64,000 nucleotides of DNA from Flavobacterium sp. LHD-85. Lineage in GTDB: Bacteria; Bacteroidota; Bacteroidia; Flavobacteriales; Flavobacteriaceae. The first letter of the stretch is position 1, and each line of letters starts with the position of its first letter. The notes beneath the pieces are model-generated. The model searched no databases and had not been told where the DNA came from. It saw nothing but the letters and a program-made list of their open reading frames with translations. The stretch covers positions 248,001 to 312,000 of the forward strand of contig NZ_JAVFVR010000003.1 in assembly GCF_030929595.1 (NCBI RefSeq). Reading direction: 5' to 3'. Below, piece by piece: positions 1 through 8,176 of this stretch. A program made the translations under genes and the position numbers.

Positions 1-618
1 AATAATGATGAAGGTTTGTCTGTGTTTACTCCTAATTGGAATATTGATCCTGTCGCTAAAAGTAAAATGCCAATGCTAGTTGTTGATCCAAGCGATCTTT
101 TTGAACCTGGAACAAATAAATATAAAGATCCAGCAATGTATCCAAATGATCCGAATTTGATTAATATGTTTCCGGCAATGCGAAAATTTTCTGCTGCATT
201 GTATTGTCAAAGCAATCAGTATTGGTTGGGAGATATTCCGATTATTCGTTTGGGAGAAATTTATTTGGTTGCAGCGGAAGCAGCTATTTTAAGTGACAAT
301 CAGACTAAAGCATTGGCTTATGTGAATACGTTACGAAAAAGAGCCGCTATAACTTCAAGAGAAAATGAAATGTTAGTGACAAGTGCCGACATGAATATTG
401 ATTTTATTTTAAAAGAAAGAGCAAGGGAGTTATCTGGCGAGCACACAAGATGGACCGATCTTAAACGCACTGGAAGACTAAATAAGACATATTTAGATCA
501 AACTAACCCAATTGCAGGAGCAAATTTTGTAAATGAAAAACATACCGTTAGACCAATTCCAAGATCATTTTTGGATGCAATTTCAAATTCGAAAGAGTTT
601 GGTACTAACGGGTATTAG
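1..618 (+). CDS. SusD/RagB-family outer-membrane lipoprotein, C-terminal part
   Basis: This is the C-terminal 205 residues of a SusD-like nutrient-binding lipoprotein, which pairs with a SusC TonB-dependent porin to capture glycans or peptides at the cell surface. The frame is open to the window edge, so the start lies outside. The family signs seen are the TPR-like stretch with LGEIYLVAAEAA and ALAYVNTLRKRA, the LKERARELSGEHTRWTDLKRTGRL motif region, and the closing segment RPIPRSFLDAI...GTNGY, which matches the usual SusD ending. The SusC partner should be upstream. A terminator hairpin follows at once, so this is the last gene of its operon. The substrate cannot be read from this part. Confidence 0.88.
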   Translation, partial: NNDEGLSVFTPNWNIDPVAKSKMPMLVVDPSDLFEPGTNKYKDPAMYPNDPNLINMFPAMRKFSAALYCQSNQYWLGDIPIIRLGEIYLVAAEAAILSDNQTKALAYVNTLRKRAAITSRENEMLVTSADMNIDFILKERARELSGEHTRWTDLKRTGRLNKTYLDQTNPIAGANFVNEKHTVRPIPRSFLDAISNSKEFGTNGY

Positions 619-640
619 AGCACTTTTGGTTAGGTGTTTT

Positions 641-670
641 GGGCAGTTCGAAAGAGCTGCCCTTCTTTTT
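641..670 (+). terminator. Terminator after the SusD gene
   Basis: A GGGCAG / CTGCCC stem is followed by a T-rich run, 22 bases after the SusD stop codon. Confidence 0.75.
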
Positions 671-672
671 TA

Positions 673-703
673 TAAAAAACGGCTTCCATTTCTGAAAGCC
701 GTT
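673..703 (-). terminator. Terminator after the AIM24-family gene
   Basis: AACGGCTT pairs with AAGCCGTT. Read on the minus strand the stem is followed by a T run. Together with the plus-strand hairpin it separates the two convergent genes. Confidence 0.7.
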
Positions 704-711
704 CCTACTAT

Positions 712-1515
712 TTAAAATCGATTGTCGCCATCTAAAAGATTTCCTAATCCGCCAAGAAGGCTTCCCTCATCGCGGCTGTTTCCTCCAGATCTTGGTGCCG
801 ATGCAATAATGCGGTCAGCTAATCTGGAGAATGGCAGTGATTGTATGTAAACCGTTCCTGGACCTTTTAAAGTGGCATAAAATAATCCTTCACCACCAAA
901 AATAGAATTCTTGATGCCGCCAATAAATTCAATATCATAATCTACGTCTTTGGTAAAACCAATAATGCATCCCGTATCTACTTTTAAGACTTCGCCGTGA
1001 GCCAGTTCTTTTTTAGCCATCGTTCCGCCAGAATGCACAAACGCCATTCCGTCTCCTTCGATTTTCTGCATGATAAAACCTTCACCGCCAAACAAGCCAC
1101 GCCCAAGTTTCTGAGAAAATTCTATTCCAACAGAAACACCTTTGGCTGCGCATAAAAAGGAACTTTTTTGGCAGATAAATTTGCCTTGAAATTGGGTTAA
1201 ATCAATTGGAAGGATTTTTCCAGGATAAGGCGATGCAAATGAAACTTTGCTTTTGGTATTGCCTTGATTTAAAAATGCTGTCATAAACAAACTTTCGCCA
1301 GTAAGAACTCTTTTACCTGCGTTTAGAAGTTTGCCAAACAAACCAGATCCCTGTTGCTGAGAACCGTCTCCAAATATGGTTTCCATCTGGATATTGTTTT
1401 CCATCATCATAAAACTGCCAGCTTCGGCAATTACAATTTCCTGCGGGTCTAGCTCTATTTCAACATATTGCATTTCTTCTCCAAAAATCTGATAATCTAT
1501 TTCGTGTGCTTGCAT
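712..1515 (-). CDS. AIM24 / TIGR00266-family protein
   Basis: A 267-residue protein of the TIGR00266 (AIM24, former DUF124) family. The family has a beta-rich fold and an unsettled function; the yeast relative is a mitochondrial inner-membrane protein. The sequence shows the repeated glycine-rich strands expected: GSFMMMENNIQMET near the N-terminus, GGEGFIMQKIEGDGMAFVHSGG in the middle, and GLFYATLKGPGTVYIQS near the end. No signal peptide is evident, and the C-terminal tail is short and glycine-rich. The gene stands alone, converging with the SusD gene. The family call is firm; no function is inferred. Confidence 0.85.
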   Translation of the reverse strand: MQAHEIDYQIFGEEMQYVEIELDPQEIVIAEAGSFMMMENNIQMETIFGDGSQQQGSGLFGKLLNAGKRVLTGESLFMTAFLNQGNTKSKVSFASPYPGKILPIDLTQFQGKFICQKSSFLCAAKGVSVGIEFSQKLGRGLFGGEGFIMQKIEGDGMAFVHSGGTMAKKELAHGEVLKVDTGCIIGFTKDVDYDIEFIGGIKNSIFGGEGLFYATLKGPGTVYIQSLPFSRLADRIIASAPRSGGNSRDEGSLLGGLGNLLDGDNRF

Positions 1516-1662
1516 AATTTCTTAGTTATTGTTTTTAAAATTAGACTCGTGATCCTTTAAAATGTTACAGTTTTCGATGTACTAGAGCTGTTTTTAAGAA
1601 TATTAACAGATTTTGTTATTTTAAATTAGTCTTAATTACGTGTTTAATTCCTTTAAATTATA

Positions 1663-1670
1663 TATTTTTG
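1663..1670 (+). promoter_or_regulatory. Bacteroidota -7 box (TATTTTTG)
   Basis: TATTTTTG matches TAnnTTTG and lies 22 bases before the ATG at 1693. No clear TTG -33 element is seen at the right distance. Confidence 0.5.
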
Positions 1671-1692
1671 CACCGTTATTATATTTATCAGA

Positions 1693-2049
1693 ATGGCATT
1701 AGTTAGTGATTTGACCACCAAAGTATTATTTGAAACCGAAAAAGGATACAGTTATCAATGTGATTTGACCAATAGCATAATTATCAATTTTGTTGATACA
1801 GTGTCAAGTTATAAAATTCAGGATTTTTTGATTTTTCAAAGAAAGGTTAATAGCGTTGACATTCTTAATATGCTTTATGACTTGTCAGATCAGTCAGATG
1901 CACAGCTGATTGAAACTACCAAAAGAAATTTCTCTAGAAATCTTACTATCTGCGAAATAGTGCAGTTGAGAGATTTATTAAACGGAACTAAATTTACCCT
2001 TACGTTGCATTCTATGCTGTGCAGTGTAGCGAATGTTGAGCTTATTTAG
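1693..2049 (+). CDS. Hypothetical protein, 118 aa
   Basis: A small soluble protein that I do not recognise. It has no signal peptide or membrane segment. The C-terminal half is predicted mostly helical (CEIVQLRDLLNGTKFTLTLHSMLCSVANVELI) and the N-terminal half looks beta-rich. It lies just upstream of ferritin on the same strand with an 89-base gap that appears to hold its own promoter for ferritin, so co-transcription is uncertain. A good -7 box in front and Flavobacterium-like codon use support it as a real gene. Confidence 0.6.
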   Translation: MALVSDLTTKVLFETEKGYSYQCDLTNSIIINFVDTVSSYKIQDFLIFQRKVNSVDILNMLYDLSDQSDAQLIETTKRNFSRNLTICEIVQLRDLLNGTKFTLTLHSMLCSVANVELI

Positions 2050-2138
2050 ATTCTTACTTAGATTAAATCCAAATTTTCAAGCAGTTAGAGATGCCGTCTT
2101 TAATTTTTGTAATTTTACACGTATAAAAATTAACGGTT

Positions 2139-2657
2139 ATGAAAGATTTACTAAGAACACGTACTTCATTAGTTGAAGGTGTAGAAAATATATTGAATTT
2201 ACAGGCAAAATTAGAAAGTGATGCTTCTAACAAATATTTAGCGATGGCGGCATGGTTAGATAGAAATGGTTATGCTAATACAGCATCATATTTGTACAAG
2301 CAAGCTGAAGAAGAAAGAGAGCATTTTCTAAAAATTTTCAAATTTATCACAGACATGGGAGGGATTGCCATTACGCCATCTGTTCCAGAAGTGCAGCAAG
2401 AATTTGCTTCTTTTAGAGAAGTATTTGAAATTGCTTTGCAAAACGAAATCGCAGTTACTCAAGCAGTTAATAAAGTAATCGCAAAATGTAGAGCTGAAAA
2501 TGATTATGCTACAGAAGATTTTATGATGTGGTATGTAGCTGAGCAAAGAGAAGAAGAGAAAAACGCAAGAAGAGCATTAGAACTTTTTGACCTGATCAAC
2601 GGAAACGAAGCTGACGGTAAATTTCAATTAGACCTTCAGATTTCAAAAATCGGATAA
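2139..2657 (+). CDS. ftnA: Ferritin (iron storage)
   Basis: A 172-residue bacterial-type ferritin, the cytosolic cage that oxidises Fe(II) and stores the ferric mineral. The four-helix bundle ligands are visible: Glu26 and Tyr33 in helix A, the E59-R-E-H62 pair in helix B, and an AEQREEEKNAR stretch in helix D. Length fits non-haem ferritin FtnA; bacterioferritin haem-site Met is not evident. It is monocistronic: a terminator follows within 25 bases. Dps and rubrerythrin are excluded by length and by the missing C-terminal rubredoxin domain. Confidence 0.92.
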   Translation: MKDLLRTRTSLVEGVENILNLQAKLESDASNKYLAMAAWLDRNGYANTASYLYKQAEEEREHFLKIFKFITDMGGIAITPSVPEVQQEFASFREVFEIALQNEIAVTQAVNKVIAKCRAENDYATEDFMMWYVAEQREEEKNARRALELFDLINGNEADGKFQLDLQISKIG

Positions 2658-2680
2658 TTATTAACCGATTTTTATAATTT

Positions 2681-2716
2681 AAAAAGCCCTTAATAATTTA
2701 TTAAGGGCTTTTTTTT
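2681..2716. terminator. Bidirectional terminator between ferritin and pepP
   Basis: AAAAAGCCCTTAAT pairs with the mirrored ATTAAGGGCTTTTTT. A-run and T-run flank the stem, so it can end transcription from both convergent genes. Confidence 0.85.
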
Positions 2717-2718
2717 AT

Positions 2719-4011
2719 CTATTCATTCATCAGAGTTTCGATCTCGTCAGCTTCAACAGGAATGTTGCGCATTAAGTTAAAAGGCTCTCCTTTTTCTTGA
2801 ACTATGACGTTATCCTCTAAACGAATTCCGAATTTTTCAGCCGGAATGTAAATTCCTGGCTCAACAGTGAAAACCATATTCGCTTTCATTGGTTCGTGAA
2901 GCAAACCGTAATCGTGCGTGTCAAGTCCCAAGTGGTGAGATGTTCCGTGCATGAAATATTTTTTGTAAGCAGGCCATTCTGGATTTTCATTCTGAACATC
3001 CGTTTTGTCTATTAAACCTAGACCAAGTAATTCAGAAGTCATAATTTTACCAACTTCAACATGATATTGTTTCCAAAGCGTTCCTGGCGTAAGCATTTTT
3101 GTCGCTTCGTTTTTTACCCTCAAAACAGCATTGTAAACCGCTTTTTGACGATCTGTAAAACGTCCAGAAACTGGAATTGTTCTCGTCATATCGCTTGAGT
3201 AATTTGCATATTCCGCAGCAACGTCCAACAAAATCAAATCTCCATCTTTACATTGTTGGTTGTTTTCGATATAATGTAAAACATTTGCGTTGTTTCCAGA
3301 AGCGATAATTGGCGTGTAAGCAAAACCTTTAGAACGGTTACGAATGAATTCATGAGCCAATTCAGCTTCGATTTCGTATTCTGTAACATTTGGTTTTACG
3401 AATCCTAATAATCTTCGGAAACCTTTTTCTGTGATATCACAAGCGTGCTGAATCAAATCGATTTCTTCGCTTTCTTTTACAGAACGTAGTCTTTGCAGAA
3501 TTGGGTTGCTTTTTGCAACATTGTGAGCTGGATAACGCTCTTTCCACCATTTTACAAAACGAGCCTCGCGAGTTTCTGTTTCAACAGTTGCACGGTAATG
3601 TTCGTTTGTATTGATGTACATCGTATCGGCATACGTCATCATTTCGTTCAAAACTTTATGAAAATCTTGTAACCAATAAACCGTTCTAATTCCAGAAACC
3701 TGAAAAGCACGTTCTTTAGTCAATTTTTCGCCTTCCCAAACTGCGATATGATCGTTTGTTTCTCTCAAGAAAAGCATTTCCCTTTGGTGCTCATAAGGGG
3801 CATCTGGAAACAAAAGCAAAACACTTTCTTCTTGGTCAACACCACTTAGATAAAAAATATCTCTGTGCTGTGCAAATGGTAAAGTACTGTCGGCACTAAC
3901 TGGATAAATGTCATTTGAGTTGAACACGGCAACAGAATTTGGTTTCATTTCTGCCATGAATTTTTTACGGTTTTTTACAAAAAGAGCGCTGTTTATTTGA
4001 TGATATTTCAT
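2719..4011 (-). CDS. pepP: Xaa-Pro aminopeptidase (M24B)
   Basis: A 430-residue aminopeptidase P that removes an N-terminal residue preceding proline. The N-terminal creatinase-like domain is followed by the pita-bread catalytic domain. Dinuclear metal ligands are visible: the Asp pair in LLDVAAEYANYSSDMTRT (around residue 260), His in HGTSHHLGLDTHD, Glu in FTVEPGIYIP, and the last Glu in GIRLEDNVIV. No signal peptide is seen, so it is cytosolic. Length and motif order are those of PepP rather than methionine aminopeptidase. It converges on ferritin with a shared terminator. Confidence 0.93.
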   Translation of the reverse strand: MKYHQINSALFVKNRKKFMAEMKPNSVAVFNSNDIYPVSADSTLPFAQHRDIFYLSGVDQEESVLLLFPDAPYEHQREMLFLRETNDHIAVWEGEKLTKERAFQVSGIRTVYWLQDFHKVLNEMMTYADTMYINTNEHYRATVETETREARFVKWWKERYPAHNVAKSNPILQRLRSVKESEEIDLIQHACDITEKGFRRLLGFVKPNVTEYEIEAELAHEFIRNRSKGFAYTPIIASGNNANVLHYIENNQQCKDGDLILLDVAAEYANYSSDMTRTIPVSGRFTDRQKAVYNAVLRVKNEATKMLTPGTLWKQYHVEVGKIMTSELLGLGLIDKTDVQNENPEWPAYKKYFMHGTSHHLGLDTHDYGLLHEPMKANMVFTVEPGIYIPAEKFGIRLEDNVIVQEKGEPFNLMRNIPVEADEIETLMNE

Positions 4012-4537
4012 AATTATTTCGTTTTTGAACTTCGAATTTCAAAATTAATGATTTTTGAATTAGTGGCGTATAGCAGATTTATTAAAGTTTTCTTATTTGT
4101 TTTGGTTCTAATTGTGATGTGTTTTTTTAACCACAAAGGACGCTAAGATTTTCGCAAAGAGCGTAATAGATTTTGCTCGCAGAGACGCGAAGTCGCAAAG
4201 TTTTTTTGTTGCAAAGAACACAAGTATAAGTTTTGTTTTGTTTTCCTGAGCGAAGTCGAAGGATAGCAAGTAACTCCACAAAGATCATCAATTTTATCTC
4301 ACGTAGATTTAGCAGATTTTTTTCTTTTCAAACGCGCAAAAGATTTCCTCAATCTTGTCATTTCGAGGAACGAGAAATCTCCGCAAGTAACTCTACAAAA
4401 ATTGATAGGGAACAAATTGTCTCTTGTTATTTAAAAATACAATTTTTCTGACTGTCGAATTGGTTTTGAATTTAGAATTGTGTAATCTTGATATAAAAAA
4501 TAAATGCCAGACAAATTTGGTTTAATAAGAATAAAAA
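4012..4537. repeat. Gene-free stretch with decayed dispersed repeats
   Basis: No convincing gene. It holds several short motifs seen elsewhere in the window: an AGCGAAGTCGAAGG element at 4249-4262 (also near 63,900), a GTCATTTCGA element near 4357, and two copies of a CAAGTAACTC(C/T)ACAAA phrase also echoed near 6770. They look like remnants of the intergenic palindromic repeat family. An ORF at 4233-4451 runs over these repeats and is judged spurious. Confidence 0.5.
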
Positions 4538-5881
4538 ATGCGGACTTTCCATTTCAAATTAATAACAATAGCCGAAATTAAAAACAAATATCCTTTTTTA
4601 GTTGAAGATGAAAAGTTTGATTATTTTGATGAATGGGAAGATGAAGATTTTTTTCTTACGGCAGAAGAAGATGTCAATTTTGAAGGAAATTTTCATTTAG
4701 ATTTTTATGAAGATAAAGAGAAAAAATGGCTTGCCAAATTGCTGAATCTTCCAGTTAAAAAAGTTGAAGAAATAAGAATTGAAGGTCTTTTTATAAATGG
4801 AAATTTCTCCGTTACCGATTCAATCATTAATGCTGAAGGCGATTATGGGCCATATGTTTTTATCAATGGGAATGTAAACTGCCAAAGTCTTTTACTTGGC
4901 GGTGCTAATGTTGAAGTAAAAGGAGACATTACAGCAAAAGAAGTTGTAATGACATATTATAATCATGGAAATTTTAATTGTTCGGGGTCTATAAATTCGC
5001 CAGTTTTCATTGTTAATGATCATAATACTGCATTTGCACAAAAGAAAATAGACTTGTTTTATTACAATGATAGAGATGAAATTGATCCTAAAAACGAATG
5101 CGAATATGACGATGAGACAGATGAAGAAATTATATCAAACGAACTCAGAAAGTTATTAGATAATCCGTTAATTGAAACTTTTGAAGAATTAGAAAGAGAT
5201 CTGGCAAGAGGTGAATTGGTTTTAAAACAAAATAATCCGCCGGCCAAAACTCATGAATATTGGCGTGATCGTGTTTTGGTAAATTATAGAGATCTAAAAT
5301 TGGTTTCAGAAGAATTTAAAACCGAAGAGTTATGTAACATGGCGTTGAATATTACATTTCATGCTCTGCCATTTATCAATCAGGATTTAATAACTTTTGA
5401 GCTCTGCGAGAAATTAGTCAATAAAGATGGTTTTGCGATTCAGGTAATTCCTGAGGAGTTCATTACAAAAGAACTTTCGTTTAAAGCGGCTGAAAGCGGT
5501 ACAATGCTGAGATTAATTCCGTCAGGATATTATTCTGAAGAACTGATTTTATTGGTTTTTAAAAACGGAAAACATCAGCCAGATATTAACGATGTTCCTT
5601 CTCAATATATAACAGAAAATCTTCTTGTGGAATACGTAAAAATTGGAAAAGGACTTTGGCTGGATAAAGTCTGCAAGCAAAACGGAATGAATAAATTGCA
5701 GGTTCTAAAAAAAGTAATTGATTCAGGAATAGAATATTTGGATAATATTTTTGGAAATCATTTCAGTAAAGAAACAGCTGAATATGCTTTTTCTAGTTAT
5801 AAAAATCAAGAGAAATGGAATGAGTATGCTCAAAAATACAAACAGAAATTTGAACGTCATGAATTGAATGAATATTTATAA
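4538..5881 (+). CDS. Hypothetical protein with bactofilin-like and repeat domains, 447 aa
   Basis: No specific family is certain. After an acidic N-terminus (residues 20-50, rich in Asp, Glu and Phe), residues about 85-160 form short strands punctuated by glycine (INGNFSVTDSIINAEGDY, FINGNVNCQSLLLGGANVEVKGDI), as in polymer-forming or bactofilin-like beta helices. The C-terminal half carries repeats of the type FITKELSFKAAESG...LRLIPSGYYSEELILLVFKNG, resembling DUF4116-type leucine-rich repeats. No signal peptide is seen. It is followed closely by the NTF2-like gene. The domain reading is inference from pattern only. Confidence 0.6.
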   Translation: MRTFHFKLITIAEIKNKYPFLVEDEKFDYFDEWEDEDFFLTAEEDVNFEGNFHLDFYEDKEKKWLAKLLNLPVKKVEEIRIEGLFINGNFSVTDSIINAEGDYGPYVFINGNVNCQSLLLGGANVEVKGDITAKEVVMTYYNHGNFNCSGSINSPVFIVNDHNTAFAQKKIDLFYYNDRDEIDPKNECEYDDETDEEIISNELRKLLDNPLIETFEELERDLARGELVLKQNNPPAKTHEYWRDRVLVNYRDLKLVSEEFKTEELCNMALNITFHALPFINQDLITFELCEKLVNKDGFAIQVIPEEFITKELSFKAAESGTMLRLIPSGYYSEELILLVFKNGKHQPDINDVPSQYITENLLVEYVKIGKGLWLDKVCKQNGMNKLQVLKKVIDSGIEYLDNIFGNHFSKETAEYAFSSYKNQEKWNEYAQKYKQKFERHELNEYL

Positions 5882-5892
5882 AATTTTGTACT

Positions 5893-6270
5893 ATGATCGA
5901 AAAAGAAAAAATAATTCAAAATTACATTGAAGGCTATAATCAATTTGATATTGATAAAATGATAGCTGATTTTGATGAATCAGTTGTTTTTGAAAATATT
6001 CAGAATGGAGAAACCAACATGACTTTGAATGGAATAAAAGAATTTGCCGCTCAAGCCGAAAAAGCCAAAGAATACTTTTCGGCAAGAAAGCAGACCATTA
6101 CATCACTTATACAAGATGAAATTACAGCGATCGTCGAAATTGATTATTACGCCGTTCTTGCGATAGATTTTCCAAACGGATTAAAAGCGGGTCAGGAATT
6201 AAATATGAAAGGAAAGTCAATTTTTCAGTTTTCAGACAATAAAATAGTCAGATTGGCTGATATGAGTTAA
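5893..6270 (+). CDS. NTF2/SnoaL-like protein
   Basis: A 125-residue protein with the alpha+beta cone pattern of the nuclear transport factor 2 superfamily: an N-terminal helix (ENYIEGYNQFDIDKMIADFDE-type), the phrase NGIKEFAAQAEKAKEYF, and strands ending in KGKSIFQFSDNKIVRLADMS. SnoaL-like proteins of this size are often small-molecule binding or isomerase-like, but no catalytic pair can be assigned. It sits 11 bases after the preceding gene and 4 bases before the next, so co-transcription is likely. Confidence 0.7.
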   Translation: MIEKEKIIQNYIEGYNQFDIDKMIADFDESVVFENIQNGETNMTLNGIKEFAAQAEKAKEYFSARKQTITSLIQDEITAIVEIDYYAVLAIDFPNGLKAGQELNMKGKSIFQFSDNKIVRLADMS

Positions 6271-6274
6271 AGTT

Positions 6275-6712
6275 ATGGGTTTAAAAATAAGCATCAGAAA
6301 AGCAGAAAATCAAGACTTGGATTTTATCTATAAAGCAATATGCGAACTTGAGAATGAAGTTTTAGATTTTGAAGTTTTCCAAATGATATTCAATGAAAAC
6401 ATTTCAAACTCAAAAAATCTGTATCTAATTGCCGAAAATGAAACGGAAGGTTTAGGTTTTATTAGCTTTCATACTCAAAATCTGTTGCATCATTGCGGTT
6501 TAGTTGGTGAAATTCAGGAGTTTTTTATTCATCAAAAATACCGCGGCCAAGGCGTTGGACGGTCGTTAATAAATGAGATTTTGAATTTTGCAGAAGAGAA
6601 TAATTTAAAAAGTATTGAAGTTACGACCAATAAAAAACGAGTCGAAAACGTAGCGATTTATGAGAATTTGGGTTTTGCTTTGAGTCATAATAAGTTTACG
6701 ATTTATAACTAA
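6275..6712 (+). CDS. GNAT-family N-acetyltransferase
   Basis: A 145-residue acetyl-CoA-dependent acetyltransferase. The acetyl-CoA binding motif A is clear: EFFIHQKYRGQGVGRSLINEIL, with the R/Q-x-x-G-x-G/A signature as RGQGVG. The later segment VENVAIYENLGFALSHNKFTIYN is the usual motif B end with a conserved Tyr. The substrate is unknown. It is the last gene of a short run with the two genes before it. Confidence 0.85.
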   Translation: MGLKISIRKAENQDLDFIYKAICELENEVLDFEVFQMIFNENISNSKNLYLIAENETEGLGFISFHTQNLLHHCGLVGEIQEFFIHQKYRGQGVGRSLINEILNFAEENNLKSIEVTTNKKRVENVAIYENLGFALSHNKFTIYN

Positions 6713-6736
6713 TTTATAGAATTATCAGTCTAATTT

Positions 6737-6838
6737 GTCATTTCGACCGAAGGGAGAAATTGCACTAGTAATTCGACAAAGATTGATGATTTTGCATGCG
6801 GAATTTCTTGTGTGATTTCTCCCTTCGGTCGAAATGAC
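6737..6838. repeat. Intergenic palindromic element with perfect 24-bp arms
   Basis: The left arm 6737-6760 and right arm 6815-6838 are exact inverted copies (start GTCATTTCGACCGAAGGG). The 54-base spacer carries a phrase (TAATTCGACAAAGATTGATG) similar to the region near 4270-4400. It looks like a REP/MITE-like unit of Flavobacterium genomes. It can also act as a terminator for the upstream GNAT gene. Confidence 0.8.
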
Positions 6839-6870
6839 AAGATTGCTTTAAAAAACTTATTTTTAAATCC

Positions 6871-7320
6871 ATGACAATAGAAAAAGCCAACATAACCGAC
6901 AACGAAATCCTAACAGCAATAACCAAAAAATCAAAAGCATATTGGGGATATTCGGAAGAACAAATTCAGAAATGGGATAAAAATTTAACGATCTCACAAG
7001 ATTATATTAGGGATAATAGCACATTCAAATTGGTAGACAACGATTGTATTGTTGGCTATTATTCTTATATTTTTGAAAATGAAAACATTGTAAAACTTGA
7101 TAATTTATTTATCTCGCCAGAATATATTGGAAAAGGATTTGGAAAACTTTTGCTTTTAGACTTTTTAAATCGAATGAAACACATTAGAGTCGAAAAAATA
7201 ACACTCGATTCTGAGCCCAACGCCGAGGAATTCTATTCTAAAATGGGATTTGTAAAAATAGGAGAATTCAAAACTTCCATAAAAAACCGTTTTATGCCTA
7301 TTATGGAAATGAAACTTTAA
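6871..7320 (+). CDS. GNAT-family N-acetyltransferase
   Basis: A 149-residue acetyltransferase distinct from the one upstream. The acetyl-CoA motif reads LFISPEYIGKGFGKLLLLDFL (G-K-G-F-G-K loop), and the end has AEEFYSKMGFVKIGEF. The N-terminal part contains SKAYWGYSEEQIQKW, often seen in GNAT enzymes of this subgroup. The substrate is unknown. It is separated from the LytTR gene by only 13 bases, so it may share its transcript. Confidence 0.85.
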   Translation: MTIEKANITDNEILTAITKKSKAYWGYSEEQIQKWDKNLTISQDYIRDNSTFKLVDNDCIVGYYSYIFENENIVKLDNLFISPEYIGKGFGKLLLLDFLNRMKHIRVEKITLDSEPNAEEFYSKMGFVKIGEFKTSIKNRFMPIMEMKL

Positions 7321-7333
7321 AATCTAACTGAAA

Positions 7334-8074
7334 GTGAAACAGATAAACATTTGCATAAAACATAATCTTCTAGTCGGTTTGCTGATTGGTTTATGGCTTT
7401 TTGTTTTTGCTTTCATCATAAAACCTTTTGACGACGGAACGATAAATTTAAGAGCTTGGTTTTTTATTAGTTTTGGATTTAGTGTTATGGCGTTTTTATG
7501 TTATGGTCTTTTAACGATTATTCAAAAAAGCCTTTATAAAAGAATTGAGAAGTGGAATAGTAGTTTAGAAATAATAGCCATTTTTTTATTTCATATACTG
7601 TATTTAATTGGAGTTTTTACTTTTTATAAATGTCCAATTTTAAATGGCGGCTATAATTTTTCAGAATTCTTTTCGATCATATTTATAAAAGTCGCTCTAA
7701 TCATCACTCCTGTAATTATTCTCGCACGGAGATATTTAATCAAGCTAATTCCCATAAAAGAAGATGTTTTATTATTTAAAGGCGAAAACAGATTAGATGT
7801 TCTAAAAATCAAAAAAGCCGATTTGGTCTGCATTTCGAATGCACAGAATTATGTAGAAATTTTTTATATCGAAGACGGAAAACTTCAATCGAAATTAATT
7901 CGTTCATCACTCAAAAAAGTACAAGATGATTTCGATTTTTTAGTTCAAATACACCGTTCGCATTTAATAAATCCGATGCATTTTAAATCTTGGAGAAATG
8001 CAAATACAATTATACTGACTCAAATAGAACTTCCGGTTTCGAGAAATTATAAAGATGTTTTAATGGCATTGTAA
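7334..8074 (+). CDS. Membrane-anchored LytTR-family transcription regulator
   Basis: A 246-residue protein starting at GTG. The N-terminal 135 residues form about four membrane segments (LLVGLLIGLWLFVFAFII, WFFISFGFSVMAFLCYGL, LEIIAIFLFHILYLIGVF, FIKVALIITPVIILA). The C-terminal 95 residues are a LytTR DNA-binding domain: DLVCISNAQNYVEIFYI, the LIRSSLKKVQDDF stretch, FVQIHRSHLINP and ending in LPVSRNYKDVL. There is no receiver domain, so it may sense signals through the membrane part. A direct-repeat candidate operator lies immediately downstream, before the next membrane-protein gene, which is its likely target. Confidence 0.85.
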   Translation: MKQINICIKHNLLVGLLIGLWLFVFAFIIKPFDDGTINLRAWFFISFGFSVMAFLCYGLLTIIQKSLYKRIEKWNSSLEIIAIFLFHILYLIGVFTFYKCPILNGGYNFSEFFSIIFIKVALIITPVIILARRYLIKLIPIKEDVLLFKGENRLDVLKIKKADLVCISNAQNYVEIFYIEDGKLQSKLIRSSLKKVQDDFDFLVQIHRSHLINPMHFKSWRNANTIILTQIELPVSRNYKDVLMAL

Positions 8075-8075
8075 A

Positions 8076-8108
8076 TTTCATACCTAAAATAATACATTTC
8101 GTACCTAA
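8076..8108 (+). promoter_or_regulatory. Candidate LytTR operator: two direct repeats 21 bp apart
   Basis: TTTCATACCTAA at 8076-8087 and TTTCGTACCTAA at 8097-8108 are spaced exactly 21 bp, two helical turns, as LytTR proteins prefer. They lie upstream of the -7 box at 8145. An inverted TTTAGGTA copy follows near 8126. Confidence 0.5.
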
Positions 8109-8144
8109 GTCAATAAAATAGGAGTTTTAGGTAAATTTTCATTC

Positions 8145-8152
8145 TAGTTTTG
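8145..8152 (+). promoter_or_regulatory. Bacteroidota -7 box (TAGTTTTG) for the membrane-protein gene
   Basis: TAGTTTTG fits TAnnTTTG and lies 24 bases before the ATG at 8177. No TTG -33 box is seen, consistent with activator dependence. Confidence 0.5.
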
Positions 8153-8176
8153 CTTCATCAATTTTAAAAATAAATT

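Noticed and set aside
4233..4451. 72-codon ORF on the plus strand
   Set aside because: It lies entirely over decayed dispersed repeats and has a repeat-derived peptide.
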